Shown here: positions 1 to 12,843 of the stretch, one piece after another
How the letters are laid out: every line of letters begins with the position of its first letter
Position numbering within the stretch: the first letter of the stretch is position 1
Source of the DNA: Linanthus parryae
Taxonomy: Eukaryota > Streptophyta > Magnoliopsida > Ericales > Polemoniaceae
Assembly (NCBI GenBank): GCA_023055425.1
Contig: JALGPY010000005.1
Location: 5,109,501-5,173,500 of the forward strand
DNA: 64,000 nucleotides
Direction: 5' to 3'
Notes under the pieces: model-generated
Told to the model about the DNA's origin: nothing
The model's input: the letters and a program-made list of their open reading frames with translations, nothing else
The model's database searches: none
Position numbers and translations under genes: made by a program

Positions 1-1514
1 GGCTATTCAAAACACATTCCAACAAAACTAATAATGTCCAACAGGTCATAGGGTATTAGAGACCAAGCAGAAAAAAAGGAGAATGACAGGTTTCCTCCAC
101 ACAAACAAACATCATTTAAATACACAACATTCATACCCATAACCCAAAACGAGTAACCGTTATCTCTGCCTTTCTAAGTTATAAAGAATGTTGGAGGTTG
201 AATTTGGGACCCAAAGGCCTTACCCTCTTCCACGCCAATATGCATGCACATCTTCAACTCTTCCTTCAAATCTTCCCCGATGGAGTCGCCCACTATCACA
301 TGGCTGACCATAAATGTATTTTCCACACCATAGAGGAATCCTTCAAAACATGGGGTTCAGATTAGGGATGCAGAGGGTTCGGTTGAGTCCGGTTTGAGGA
401 AAAAAACCCAGAACTTGGAGGTTTGATTTGATTTTAGTTCAATTCCATTTTGAATTTTTGCATTTCAGTTTGATTAAATTTGACGGTTTACACATGATGA
501 CTTCAAATTAAATGTTTAACATAAAAGAGGAAATATTATGTAAGAGTTCAAACATAGAATAAAGAAGACTCGATTATTATATTAGGTATTGACAAATTTA
601 TCCCTCTGTCACAGTTAGTGTTTGGACTGATTATTTTTAACCAATTTCACGTTGACTTTTTTTTTTTCAAATGAGTGTTGCAATAAGTTAGTTTTAAGAC
701 TGGGAGTTTCAGTGTGAGAGTTTCGGCATACTGGGTGTATGCATAAGTAATTAACCAATATATTAATATAGTAATGTCGTATTTGGTAAAATCAATTGTG
801 AAGTTGTTGTGAGATGATAAAATTACAAAAGTATACAACACATGTCCTTTCCATCAAAATAACTATTGAAATATTTAAAACTTGTAAGGTTAGAATCGGT
901 TATAGATAAATTAATCAAAAATACTTTCGGGAAAAGTATCTCTCCTCTTGCTTCCTGAAAATTGTTGTGGGACAGCAGAAACTGTCCAAAAAACAGAAAT
1001 TTTATTTTTACGAAACACACTAATAATGCTTCGGCAGTCGGAAAATAGTTGTGCTGACAGCAAAAGCATTCCCAAATTGGCCCTAAATCAGTATGAAAGT
1101 GTACAAGTATTTTTTTTTTGAAATATTGTGTCCTAATGGAATCCTTAAATAAAAGAAAATAAAATAAAATCTAACTTGGGTTAAGTTCATGTAGGATATC
1201 TTTTCATAAGTTTATACAGATTGTTTTTTGCCTCACAACTTCGAACCTTTTTGCTGAACTCACGTTTAGAATTTGCCCATAAATTTAATCTTTGTTGAGT
1301 TCAAATTTTACTAACTACTACATGCCAGCATAATATCAAATTATCAACCATGGATTTTAGTTAATGAGATTATGTAAAGCCGGGTCGGATGGGCTTTAAT
1401 TTATTTTTATCAGTAAGAGTAAAATCAAACCAGCACACACATAGTCATGTCCTTACAGAAAATCAAGGAAAAGAAAACGAAAAACAACAACCAAAAGCAA
1501 CCCCCTGGGCGAGA
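1..1514. other. AT-rich intergenic DNA
   Basis: I see no supported gene here. Reading frames are short, AT-rich and without recognisable domains. There are several short homopolymer runs, for example the T runs near 657 and 1110. Confidence 0.6.
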
Positions 1515-2000
1515 TTACTGTGCACAGTCACTCATGATCATCTCACTAATGACTAAATTCTCCACCCACTGTGGAGCATCATCAAGGATCACCACTGTCT
1601 CCTTTTGCATCCTCCTCCTATTAGCAATGGTATCAGCAAGATCATTACTCTCCCTGAGAGTGTAACTGATGGAACTGTTGTTGTCTTTGAGTAAGACCTT
1701 AATATCATACACCAGGGCTTTGTAGGGAAAGTTGTCGAGTAAATCTTTATTGATGAACTTGATGGCATCTTGGGAGTCAGTTTCGATATTAATCTCCTTC
1801 AAATTGTCTTTGTGGATGATGGCGAGTCCTCTATGAATAGCCCATATCTCAGCCTCCAGTACTGTGGCATGGCCAATCTGCCTCATATATCCTTTTATCC
1901 AAAGTCCAGCTTCATTTCTAAAGACACCACCATACCCAGCAATCCCCTCTCTTCCTTCCTTGATCCCGTCAGTGTTGAGCTTGATCTTACATTTCCACAA
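1515..2000 (-). pseudogene. RNase H (RVT_3-type) domain fragment
   Basis: The open frame of about 160 codons matches the RNase H domain found at the C terminus of plant LINEs and in the 'putative ribonuclease H' family. It starts with a beta strand carrying KLNTDG (first catalytic Asp), then GGVFRNEAGLW, then the helix with EAEIWAIHRGL (catalytic Glu), then IETDSQDAIKFIN (second Asp) and finally a LRESNDLADTIANR segment. All three acidic positions I would expect are present. There is no in-frame ATG at the N terminus; the frame is closed upstream by a stop, so this is a domain fragment. It is either the 3' end of a dead LINE or the last exon of a host RVT_3 gene whose other exons I cannot see. 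It is open over its length, which is unusual for an old LINE relic. Confidence 0.6.
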
Positions 2001-2167
2001 ACCTACAATAAGTTGATCATGCTAGAGAGTCTCTCAAGGCACAAAACAACGATATAAGGTGAAAGCGCCCCCCCCCCCCCTCTAAGTCATCTACTTGGTT
2101 TATCAACTCGTACATTTCTGAGCTAAAAGAAGAAAAAAAAAAAAAAAAAAACTCATACATTTCAAAA

Positions 2168-2797
2168 CAGGGACGTCTCTACCAGTGGCCAACTAACGGC
2201 TTGCCTAAGGCTCCAATAACGGGAGGGTGCCTTTTCAATAACAGTGAGGAATATATAAGAAATTTCACATACATATAGTATGATTCACATGTGTTTCTGA
2301 CAAAAAAATATTTAATAATATGTGATTCTGCTATACATATATTTCTTTACAAAAGAGGTCAGAGAAGTTGGAATCACCTTGGACCTCCGGAAATCTAGAG
2401 ACCAGGGTAGGACCTGTGGGATAGCCTACAGGGGCCACGACCCCCTATAGTTTGAAGAACTAAATATTTTCATATTTATATTACTACATGCATGAGGCCA
2501 CTCTATTTTCAAAATTTGCGTTAATGAATCACAACTTGCTAAGATAAAAATTAATCATTTGGTGTACTATATTTATTTTAGATTGCTCCCGATATTATAC
2601 AAAACTCCTATTTAACGTTCATATTTTCATAAATACGAGTATGAAAGAAGTAAATATATTACTTATAAATTAAAATTTTGCATTTAAGCTAGTGGTTATC
2701 ATATTTTTAATGTGAACTTAATTATTTTCTACCATACTTAGCATGGCCCCCTTGGGGAAATTTTCTGGGTCCGTCTCTGCTGCTAGAGACGGCCCTG
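2168..2797. mobile_element. hAT-like non-autonomous element
   Basis: The ends are imperfect inverted repeats: CAGGGACGTCTCTA on the left, and the reverse complement of TAGAGACGGCCCTG on the right. They are flanked by 8-bp near-duplicates TTTCAAAA and TTTCTAAA (7 of 8 match), as expected for hAT. The interior is AT-rich with no transposase. Ends of the same type (CAGGG-CCGTCTC) occur at 38407 and, more diverged, at 39548, so this is a family in this genome. Confidence 0.65.
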
Positions 2798-3742
2798 TTT
2801 CTAAACATTGGCATATCAATGAAACACTGTTAAGTACGCCATACAAGTTTTGGAGCAATTGTTATGGTTAAGATATCACATGTATTCACATGCTAAAATG
2901 TGCTGACCTAATAAGTGTAGTGCATCGTGCTCAATATGTGTAACGAATTGTGCTAAATGTGGCTTTTGAAACAATAAATTCTGAATCTTTCTAAGTCACG
3001 CAGAATTGTCCTATATACAAAATTCGTGAAAAATCAATTGTTTGTGATGGCGTACCTTATGTGCTACCTTATTTACAATGTTACTAAGGTGATGAGGCAA
3101 TATCCAAAAGTCTAAGCTCTCGTCCTTGTCATCCCCCCAAATTAGGTCACCTGTATTTTTCTTCCTTTTTGTTTTCAATTGCCTTCAATTGCCTGCCCTA
3201 CACAATAATAATCTTCAAAATTAAAGTTTTTATGGGTGTAGTTGACATAGTAACATCACCACAATGAAGAAAAATAATAATGATACTTTTTTGAGCCAAA
3301 TAATAATAATATGGGTGTTTGGTATTTGTTAGTACTATCTTAATTGACATGAGATTTAACACAAGCATTACACATCTTGCCTCACATCTAAATCATGTGG
3401 TTGAGTAGGTCATACATCTTAGTCATGATTATTCATAACCTTCATAACTTCAAAGTTTTGTTACAATTTGACCGACGACTCGATGCACTCGTGAGCTCGT
3501 CGGTAGATTGAGAAAGAGGAAATTTGTAACTGAATAGACAGCTCATAGGAGAAAGCAACAACGCGCTATAGCACTGAAGATTCTATTCTTGGTTAGAGTT
3601 TAAATGATTCTAGTTTCATAAGAATGCCATAAACAATTAACATGTGTTGAAATTTTACTTTGTATGCTAATCTAAGTTTGAAATTAAACATTATAGCTTG
3701 TGATGAAATAAGTTTGGGGTGAGGAAACTTCACATCTAACAC
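2798..3742. other. Intergenic DNA without recognised features
   Basis: AT-rich sequence; I see no gene, structured RNA or paired repeat ends. Confidence 0.5.
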
Positions 3743-4436
3743 ATTGTTTTTTTTTTTTTTTTACCGAAAATTGTAGCTTCCATTAAAAAGAAAGGCTATC
3801 ACAGCCAAATACAAGACCAGAAAAATCTGGTAAATAAAATCAGAGAGGTACAACCCACCAACTCTGAAAAGAGAGCCACGCTCTAGAAAAGAACAAAAGA
3901 TAAAAAGAAAAAATTACAATAGACAATTCCAATTGATCTTGAAAATAGAACACCATCACATTTTCATATGCTGGCTTTTGATATTCCCAAACACGGAAGA
4001 GGAAACAACCAGATATTTGCAGCTGAAAACACCGATGGTTTCTTCTGGCCACCGGAACACCATCGGAAGCACAACACGGGATGCCAAGAAAAGCTCCAAA
4101 CCATCAAAAGCATTGTCCTGTAAAAACACCCTTGAATATCTACAGCGCAGGTCGGAGAAGATGGTGAGGGGTCTTGATGGGCGGCACGAACAGCAAGCCC
4201 CAACCCCCAATCGACAGAGAAACAACACAGACCTACAAAGTAAACCCTCACACAAAGCATATTGCACCCAGATCTGAGAAATTGAAACAAAAAACCTGAA
4301 TATGGAGGGATCGCCGCCGCCGCCGCCGGGGGAGCGGCGACGGCAAACCCGACGGCAACTTAATCGGTGACCACAGAAGATGGATTTGGAACGGTGGTAG
4401 AAGAGAAGGTTACGAAAAGCGACTGAAAAAAAAAAT
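3743..4436 (-). mobile_element. Short retroposon with poly(A) tail (LINE-derived or SINE-like)
   Basis: On the minus strand this is a retroposon. It starts in a GC-rich leader near 4280-4400 (a GGC/GCC-rich stretch) and ends in a poly(A) tail, seen on the plus strand as a T run at about 3747-3762. Next to the tail is a segment resembling AATGGAAGCTACAATTTTCGG. A similar T run plus GAAGCTTCCATTAAT segment occurs at 31018-31062, so the 3' end is a repeated family. Overlapping minus-strand frames of 100-108 codons cover 3956-4290 but match no family I know. No clear target-site duplication was found. Confidence 0.5.
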
Positions 4437-4894
4437 ACTAGTAGATAGACTTCTTATAGCACATAAGAAGATTTTATTAAACTTTGTTGCATTTCTTACT
4501 TTTTTGGGGGTAATTTTTGCACTCATTACTTGCCCAACTTGAGCATGATTTAAAGTTTCTCACAAAAATAAATGGCCCTTTCAATCCCCAACGCATATCT
4601 TCAAAACTACTCAACGACTCTCATTAAATTTTGAATTAAATTTCATGAAAAGACCTAGTCACTTTGGACACATTGTCCAAATCAATTTGAAGTGTCTATT
4701 AAAGGCATTTAAAGTATATTTTAGTTCTAGTTATTAGTTACATTGAGAATTGGGCCATCTCCTTGCCTATATAATTAAACTTTTTAGACTTAATTTCTTA
4801 ACATGTGACTGCAATAAAGGAGGAAAAAGCCTTTACTTTCATTTCACTAACGTAATAACAAAGTCAGATTTCATGCTCGTTTGGGGGCATGTAA

Positions 4895-5032
4895 GAGCAT
4901 CTCCAAGAGATGGAGGAAAAAAATTTGTCCTTGGACCAAATTTGGTCCTAGAGCAAAATTTGCTCCTCCACTTTGTTGCTTGAGCTCCAACAGTAAGGAG
5001 CAAAATTTATTCTTGGACAAAAAATAATTGTA

Positions 5033-5117
<85 letters not shown>

Positions 5118-5567
5118 TCATTACATTTCTCTATTAATTAGTCTAAAGTAACTAAGTAATGTTTATTTAACAAATGGTATGTAATTAGTAGTAATATTAT
5201 ATTGTAATCATTTAATTAAAAAAATTGATTTATTCTAAAAGAAATTATTTTGTTTTCTGATCACTATTTCCATAAGCTATTTTTCAACGGTCATATTCCA
5301 ATACATATATCAGATTTTATAATATGGGATTAGATTTATGTAAATATACCCGCTGGATTGTTTGAAGTGGAGGGACGAATCGTTTTTTGATTAGAAATCA
5401 GTTGTTTATTTTTTGTTCCTCTGAACAGTGTGTCTCAGGTTTGGTCCTCCAATTCACTGTCCTTGGTTTTGCTCCAGCAGATGCTCCTTCTGCTGGAGCT
5501 GTGTTTTCCCTTATGTGGAGCATATTTTGGTCCAAAAGGGAGTTTGCTTCCTCTCTTGGAGTTGCTC
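4895..5567. mobile_element. MITE with TAA target duplication (PIF/Harbinger-like)
   Basis: The inverted ends are GAGCATCTCCAAGAG on the left and the complement of CTCTTGGAGTTGCTC on the right, flanked by TAA on both sides (4892-4894 and 5568-5570). A 3-bp TAA duplication is the signature of PIF/Harbinger (Tourist) elements. The ATT microsatellite lies inside it. The ends repeat related motifs (GGAGCAAAATTT) subterminally. There is no coding capacity. Confidence 0.6.
5036..5115. repeat. (ATT)n microsatellite
   Basis: A near-perfect TTA/ATT tract of about 80 bp inside the MITE at 4895-5567; probably highly length-variable. Confidence 0.95.
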
Positions 5568-5699
5568 TAAGGCTATATCAAAAACCATGGGCAAAGGAGA
5601 TGGTGATGGGAAAATTTTATAAAAATACGTTTCATGTGTAGGGGTGATTTCCCCGCAGACAAGCCCTTCTGCTTCCCATCCACATGGTGGTTAATTTAT

Positions 5700-6470
5700 T
5701 TTTTGCTACATTAATTACACTTATTGTATGATTATAATTTTTATTTTAATTGTGATAATTTTTTTTTAATTTTATTATTTTGAAAAAGAAATAATGTGTT
5801 CTCGATAATTGAAAAGTATAGCCACGAAAATTATTGTTATTATTCTATTAAAAATTTGATAAATCTTATTTTGTGACAAATAGCAATTATAATTATTAAA
5901 TAATTAAGAAAACTACATTTTAAAAAAATATTAAAAAACTTCAAATTTATTGAATCATAACTATAATAGGACGACTACGAATAAAATACAACTTGGCAAA
6001 AAACAATTCAAAATATAGTAATATATATGGGTATTATTGTGTTTTTTTTTTTTTATTTTAGTATCATTATGTTATTGAAATCATTAAGTATATGTTTTTC
6101 GAAATGAATAATTATGTATATGGTTATTTTTTTTTGAAATATTAAAAATAAAACACTTTACAATGATTTCTTAAAAAAAAACACTTAACAATGTTTTTTT
6201 GAAAAACACTTAACAATGTTAAACCACCTTAATTTCCACTAAAGTAATATTTTTATATTTAATTACTAAATTTCAGATACCAAACCAGACTGGACCCTTT
6301 TTCAAAAAAAAAAAAAAAACAGACCGGACCCAATATCAAGAGAAAATTTTAGATACTTCAAGAGCACCACGTCAGTAGTACAACACTTGGTGCTCCATAC
6401 CATTCATTAACTGACAAATGTTATCAATAGCTAAAATCCTAACAGGTTAAACTCTATAGCAGGTTTTTCG

Positions 6471-6505
<35 letters not shown>

Positions 6506-6560
6506 ATCTCCCAATGATACAGGTCAAACAGGCCTGTCTCGCTGGGGGGTCCTACTGACT
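5700..6560. other. AT-rich intergenic DNA
   Basis: Very AT-rich, with A and T homopolymers (for example 6307-6319 and 6474-6500). No gene is seen. Confidence 0.5.
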
Positions 6561-6623
6561 ATCAGTTTGACGTGTCAAAAAACAATTGTTCCATGATGAT
6601 GGTTCGTCATCACCAGTCCACCA

Positions 6624-7123
6624 TTCAAACTCCACGCCCAACACTCTCATTGCCTTCTAGAAATATCCATCTCCCTCCCTCTTCCCCCATTCCAGAGATA
6701 TCAGAAGAAAAAGCCAAAAAGCTCACGAGACACACAACAAAAAGCTCCACACTCACCATTGATTAAACCATAAAGGTTCGTGAACCATCGTCGTCTCTCT
6801 CTGTCTCTCAACGCCGTCGATTCTCGTGAACCAGCAGCAGACGAAGACCTCGCCTTCAAATTAGCCTTCGCCGGAGCATATACGTTTCAAACTCCACGCC
6901 CAACACTCTCTCATTGCCTCCTAGAAATATCTATCTCCCTCTCAACGTCGTCGATATCAGAAGAAAAGCCAAAAAAGCTCACGAGACACACAACAAAAAG
7001 CTCCACACTCACCATTCATAAAGCCCTCTCTCTCTCTCAACGTCGTCGATTCTCGTGAACCAGAAGCAGATGAAGACCTCGCTTTCTCTGCTTTCAAATT
7101 AGCCTTCGCCGGAGCAAAATAGG
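6624..7123. repeat. Tandem duplication of a transcribed-leader-like segment
   Basis: Two direct copies about 262 bp apart (6624-6885 and 6886-7123). Each begins with TTCAAACTCCACGCCCAACA and ends with TTAGCCTTCGCCGGAGCA. The sequence is CT-rich and resembles a 5' UTR. The end of the unit recurs at about 18238 (GGCCGGAGCAAATAGGTTTC), upstream of the F-box gene, so this is probably the duplicated leader of a truncated F-box gene copy. Confidence 0.75.
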
Positions 7124-7375
7124 TTTCAGATTCCTGATTCGTCTCCGAGAGGTTCGGCTCTCTCTCTCCGATTTCATGTGTAAATTGCTTATCTGTTCAA
7201 TTTGCTGGAGATTGAGAATCTAATATCTAGACTTCTTATTATGGTGCTTGGATTGAACTTCATTTTTTTCTGCATTTTTGTGTGTGTTTCTTTCTAGGAG
7301 TAAGTAAATTGGTTGCTTTTGCACTCTGATTAGCTCACCTAGAACGCCATAAATTACAAACCTAACTGGTACTGT

Positions 7376-8108
7376 TGTTATAGTAGACATGTCCAGATTT
7401 GTTCTTACCAATGAAAACAGTAAGTAATTGAAAGAACAACTTACGGATCGATAATCTGTTAAATGGAGAAACAAGATGTTGAAGAACAGCCTCGTACAAA
7501 GACGATCTCCTTAAGACAATATTCGCCGCCCACTGTATGTGCCTTCAGGTTCCTGCAGTGGCGACTGTCCCCCAGGATAGAAGTTCTTCCTGTGTCGCAG
7601 ATTAGCACGGGACTGCAACACACGACGAACGCGACTTGCTGATGAGAATGGATAATTTGTGAAGGGAGAGTTTGAATGCTTAGGAATTCAGAATACCTAA
7701 ACTGGAAGGAGATACTGCCTTTTATAGGCACTGAAGAGGGACAAGGAACGGTCACAACTGTTCCCAACAGTCACAACTGTTGATAAACGACACTGTTAAT
7801 TAACAGAATTAATAAAACGTTTGGGTTTATTTTTCCTGTTAATTTTATGGGTTAAAAAATTGGTTTTCTGGCCCAAAAATAAATAGTCCAGAGTAAGGCC
7901 CAACAAACCCAAACACAAACACCCCCAACTTCGACGGCTTATTGAGCATTCATCTCTTAATGGTTTTCGACGAATGAGTTATCGAAACGATCACCAAGTT
8001 ACCCACTATACGATGGTGCAATTGGTGTTGTTAACTCTCAAACGAGCGGGTTAAAACCGATTTCAAAATCGGGTACAAACCGACAATTTGAAAACCATTT
8101 TTCCAACA
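7376..8108 (-). repeat. LTR of Copia element 1 (left; 3' LTR in element orientation)
   Basis: 733 bp with ends TGTTATAG and CCAACA. It reads the same as the right LTR over its whole length. The 102-codon frame inside it occurs in both LTRs and is not a gene. Confidence 0.93.
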
Positions 8109-8684
8109 ATCCCCCACATGAATGATCAATCAGCTTTGAAAGATCAAATCAGTATGGTGAATTCAGTTCTCATTATTGGTAATTAATTGCTTAAAGAAGA
8201 GTAGCCATAGGCCTTGAACTTTTCCATTAGTGAGATACTATAGGGTATACTGGCTTGGTCAGTATGCGAAGCGCTTTGAACTGCCTTGCCGTGGTGTATA
8301 CCTAGTCGATAGTAACCACACAATTAATACCGTAGCAAAGTCTGTTCTCATGGTTGTGCTCATCTTGGCCTTGAGACACTGATGCCTGGTTTCATGAGTA
8401 GTCTTAGAGGAGTATGCCTGTCATCCTCCTAGAACCGGCCCCAGTTCCTACTCACATAGGTGAGACACATTTAAGGGTATCCATCCATACTCGACTTAAC
8501 ATGTGACCTCATTAAAAGCATAGCTTACCCTGGTCCTATCACTCGTCGCCCTAGGAGTGGGATTCAAACATAGTTTCTTTCGTGAGTGACTTTAATTTGC
8601 ACAGATAGTTAGGTTGTCCCTTTTGAACCTAGTTATTGGGATCTCCAATCTCCTAGGTTGGGTTTTCCGCTATCGTGCAACTCT

Positions 8685-9161
8685 TTACGAGATTGGCATT
8701 AGCCCCATTCCCCTTGACGAACTTGCAACTAATTCTCTCGATAGACCTTTGGTCAGCGGATCCGCTAAATTTTCTTTAGACTTCACATAATCGATCGATA
8801 TAATTCCTTGTGAGAGAAGTTGCCTAATGGTATTATGTCTTCGACGCATGTGTCGAGGCTTACCATTGTATATATTACTTTGTGCCTTGCCTATTGCGGA
8901 CTGGCTGTCGCAATGAATGCAATTAGACGGCACTGGCTTTGGCCATATTGGAATATCCTCGAGGAAATGGCGAAGCCATTCAGCTTCTTCCCCTGCCTTG
9001 TCTAACGCTATGAATTCTGATTCCATAGTATACCTTGCAATGCACGTCTGCTTTGAGGATTTCCAACATATTGCAGCTCCTACGAGGGTAAATACATAAC
9101 CACTCGTCGATTTGGAATCTTTTGTATCATATATCCAATTCGCATCGCAATATCCTTCCAA
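8685..9161 (-). pseudogene. Copia element 1 RNase H
   Basis: This 158-codon frame carries the Copia RNase H: YCDANW with the first Asp, the strand [19 protein letters not shown], the helix [18 protein letters not shown] with the catalytic Glu, HCDSQSAI with the second Asp, and the terminal [12 protein letters not shown]. The domain looks complete, but the upstream reverse transcriptase frame is broken, so I treat it as part of a dead polyprotein. Confidence 0.85.
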
Positions 9162-9179
9162 TACTGCAGGATAGTTGGA

Positions 9180-10196
9180 ATATTGTAATCCTAGATCTTT
9201 AGTGTATCATAGATACCTTAATACTCGGATTATAGCTATCCAGTGATCCTTTCCAGGATTACTAGTGAAACGACTAAGTTTTCCAACAGCTTGTGCGATG
9301 TCCTGTCTTGTACAATTCATAATGTACATAAGAATTCCTATTAATTGAGCATACTCTAATGATAGCCGAGGCACGATTTTTGGCGAGGTGCATGCTCACA
9401 TCAACTGGTGTCTTTACTGGCTTGCTGTTAGTTTGGTCAAACTTTTCGAGAACTTTCTCGATATAGTGAGACTGAATTAGCGCATAACCATTTTGAGTTC
9501 TAGAAATTTTTATTCCTAGAATAACATCGGCCTCCCCTAAATCCTACATATCAAAGGTTGTGGAAAACAACTTTTTGGTGGCACGAATTATCGTCTCGTT
9601 ACTCCCAAGAATTTACATATAGTCTACATAGAGACATATTATGACACATCCATTGTTGACAGTTTTAGAATATACATTTGTCACACTCGATTGTTTTGAA
9701 ACCATTGGATGTCATAACCCTGTCGAACTTTGCATGCCATTGTTTGGGAGCCTACTTTAATCCGTATAGGGATTTCTTTAATCGACAATATTTGCCTTCA
9801 TTTCCTGGAACTCGGAACCCTTCAGATTGTTCCATGTAGATTTCTTCGTCTAATTCTCTGTTAAGAAACACAGTCTTGACATCCATTTGATGGATTTCAA
9901 GATTAAATATTGTCGCAATTGCAATTAATATACGGATGAACGTTATCCTTGTTACCGGAGAATAGGTATCGAAGAAATCTATTCCTTCTTTTTGCTTATA
10001 ACCTTTGGCGACTAGCCCTCGCCTTATATTTGTCGATGAATCCGTCGGATTTTAATTTCCGCTGGAAAACCCACTTGCAACCTAGATGTTTGCAACCTTG
10101 AGGTAGGTCCACTAACTCCCACGTATTATTGTGCAATATTGATTCTATCTCGCTTTTAACAGCTTCTTTCCAATAAGGAGCGTCCTCACTTGCCAT
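9180..10196 (-). pseudogene. Copia element 1 reverse transcriptase remnant
   Basis: The N-terminal RT segment is readable in 9996-10196: WKEAVKSEIESILHNNTWEL, then GCKWVFQRKLKSDG and KYKAR, all typical of the Copia RT start. Between about 9180 and 9995 only short pieces in shifting frames remain. The YVDD region falls in the broken zone near 9620-9645. Confidence 0.8.
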
Positions 10197-11301
10197 TCTT
10201 CCTTGTAGGAAGTAGGATCATTTTCGAGCATGTAAGTAAGGAAATCAGGTCCGAAAGACTTTTCGGTCCTTTGTCTCTTACTCCACCTTGGCTCGTCATC
10301 TTGGTCGTCTCCAATTGTAGAGTCGTATGTCCGTTTTTCCCTTTCAGGCGTCTTCCTTTCTTTGTAGGGATGCATTTGATGATTCAATAATCTTATTTTC
10401 GTGAATATCTGGTATTTCCGATTGATGAACCAGAAACCGATATGCACTACTGTTCAAAGCATATCCAATGAAGATGCAATCGACTGTTTTGGGACCAAGC
10501 TTCACTTTCTTAGGCAGTGGTGTCGCCACTTTAGCGAGACATCCCCATACTCGTAGATGTTTGTAAGAGGGCGTTTGTCTTTTCCATAACTCGTATGGAG
10601 TTTTATCGGCCTTTTTCTTTGGTATTCTATTAAGAATATAGTTGACACTTAGTAACGCTTCCCCCCACAAATTCTTGGGCAATCCAGAACTTAGAAGTAA
10701 TGCATTTAGCCTTTCTTTCAAGGTTCTATTCTTCCTTTCAGCCACACCGTTTTGTTGAGGTGTGTAAGGCGCTGAAAATTGGTGGATTATTCCACTTTGA
10801 GCACAAATTTCTGCGAAAAGAATCATATTCTCCTCCTCGGTCACTACGTAGGATTTTAATCCTTGTGCTTAAATGGTTTTCGACCGCCGCTTTACATAGC
10901 TTAAAAGCTTCTAAAGCTTCATCTCGACTATGTAGTAAATAAACATAGCAATACTTTGTGCAGTCGTCGATAAACGTAATGAAATATTTCTTTCCGCCTC
11001 TTGTTGGTACAAACTTTAAATCACATATGTCCGTAAGAACTAATTCAAGCGGACTAGTCGTTTTTAAACCAATAGGTTTAAAAGGCTGCCTTGTTAATTT
11101 TGCCTCAACACAATTTTCACATTTGTGATTTAAGTTAATTGCACTTTTTGGAAGATGGTCCGAATTCATTAATTTCTGAATTGATTCGTAGTTAACATGA
11201 CCAAGTCTTCGATTCCATAAACAAGAGGAAGAAAAAGAATTAGACGACTCAAGCAAGTATTTAATAGCTGCTTGCTTATTAATAATCCAAAATAAAGTCA
11301 A
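10145..11301 (-). pseudogene. Copia element 1 pre-integrase and integrase
   Basis: Frame 10738-11301 has the zinc-binding pre-integrase part (WNRRLGHVNYESIQKL, then CENCVEAKLTRQPF) and the integrase core (TDICDLKFVPTRGGKKYFIT, IDDCTKYCYVY, DRGGEYDS). Frame 10344-10844 continues with PYTPQQNGVAERKNRT, which holds the catalytic Glu, and with LWGEALLSVNYILNR and the GYALNSSAYR C-terminal part. Frame 10145-10447 carries the linker towards the RT. At least two frame changes are needed to read through, so it is inactive. Confidence 0.85.
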
Positions 11302-11342
11302 TACAAGTAGCTTAGACTACACATCCTTATAATATTGCATCG

Positions 11343-11720
11343 TTAGATGGTCCAAAACTTCGGTAAGTTTGAACATCCCTTGGCAGTGCTCTTCGTTTTT
11401 GGACATCCCTTAACCATGTGGCCTGATTTTCCACAATTGAAGCACTTGCCTATGAATTTCGTCTTCTCATTTCCGACTTTCCTCTTGAGATTGACCATAG
11501 GGTTTTTCCTCACAACGCAATGCTTTGAGAAAAAACTAGGCAACGGCTTGTCCATGGAGGGGTCGTTCCCTTTCTCAATCCGAAGACGGATAGTGAGCTC
11601 TTCCACCAAAAATTGAAATTCATGGATTTGATTTGAATCTTCCATTCTGAACTCCATGGCTTTGGCCACCGCTCCGTTGGATGTGGCTGCCGGAGTTGGA
11701 CCACTTTGTCCGTCCGCCAT
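11343..11720 (-). pseudogene. Copia element 1 gag, internally deleted
   Basis: The frame starts at an ATG at 11720 and ends with a CCHC zinc knuckle, CFNCGKSGHMVKGC. Only about 125 codons separate the start from the knuckle, while Copia gag usually has over 200 before it. The N terminus (MADGQSGPTP...) runs straight into the late EFQFLVEELTIRLRIEKG segment. I infer an internal deletion of the main gag domain. Confidence 0.75.
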
Positions 11721-12843
11721 TTCCAAACAAAAGATTGTTTAGATGCAGATCAGATTATAAATATAATAAATTGAATGTGATAACCAAACAATCTATTCTA
11801 GTACTAGAACAAATATGTACCAAAATTGTTTGAATTGAAACAGATGGTAATTAACGGATTGTAGTTCACAAAGAGTACCAGAAGCAACACTCTTAGCACT
11901 AACAAACTGTTTCAAACTAACCCACTGTTGTACAATTTTGAATTAACAAAACTCTTGTTTGAAACAGAGACTATCAAAATGACTGCTTTTTGCAACAATA
12001 GGAACCAAAGATACCTCCTGTTTAATAATAAGTATGAACCAAAAGGAACACGCTGCTTTGAAAAAGTTATCAAATGTTCTTTAATAGTTCAGTACTGAAT
12101 GTGATAGGAGACAATCTCTCATAATACTAAAACAAAGATGAAACAAAAATGGAACAACCATTTCATTTAAGTCTAAACAAACAAATTGTTTAAACAGAAA
12201 CAAAGAGAACAGATTGTATATTGTTTCAGTACGAACAAATTGTTTCAGCATTAACACAAATTGTTAAAAACCGTACTGTAAACAAAATGTAATTAACTGG
12301 TTGACTACAAACAAAAATGAACAGATTCCTTAATTGAATCAACGGCAACAGATTATAATCTGTTACAACTTTTATATAAATTTGTTTCCCCGAAATTGTA
12401 TTAATGCAAAGAAACAATCTGTTCCACTACCAACAGATTATTTGACCATTAATCGTCGCACAAACTGTTGTACAAAAAATATGGGAACCAACTGTTTGAA
12501 GAGAACCAAAGGAACTTTGGTTGTTTGACAACAGGTATGAACCAAAAGGTACGTAGTTACGAATAGCAACAAACTGCTTGAAGACAAAAAGTTATAAACA
12601 ACCATCCACTTACTCTGCAACACAGGTTCTTTATTATTTGTTTTGATACCAACAGATTGCAGTGACGGAGAGAAAATAAATTACACAGTACACAGTACAG
12701 AACAGAATACCAACAGATTGGAAACTACACAGTACCAGACAGTGCAATTAACAGATTGAAGATACAATCAGAAACATGCTTGGTCTTACTGTCTTAATTA
12801 ATACGACGAACAAATAAGGATAAAAAATCTATTGTCTTAAGAT

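Noticed and set aside
7459..7767. A 102-codon frame found twice (also 12927-13235)
   Set aside because: It lies wholly inside the two LTRs of Copia element 1, antisense to host genes, has no domain and is repeated only because the LTRs are.
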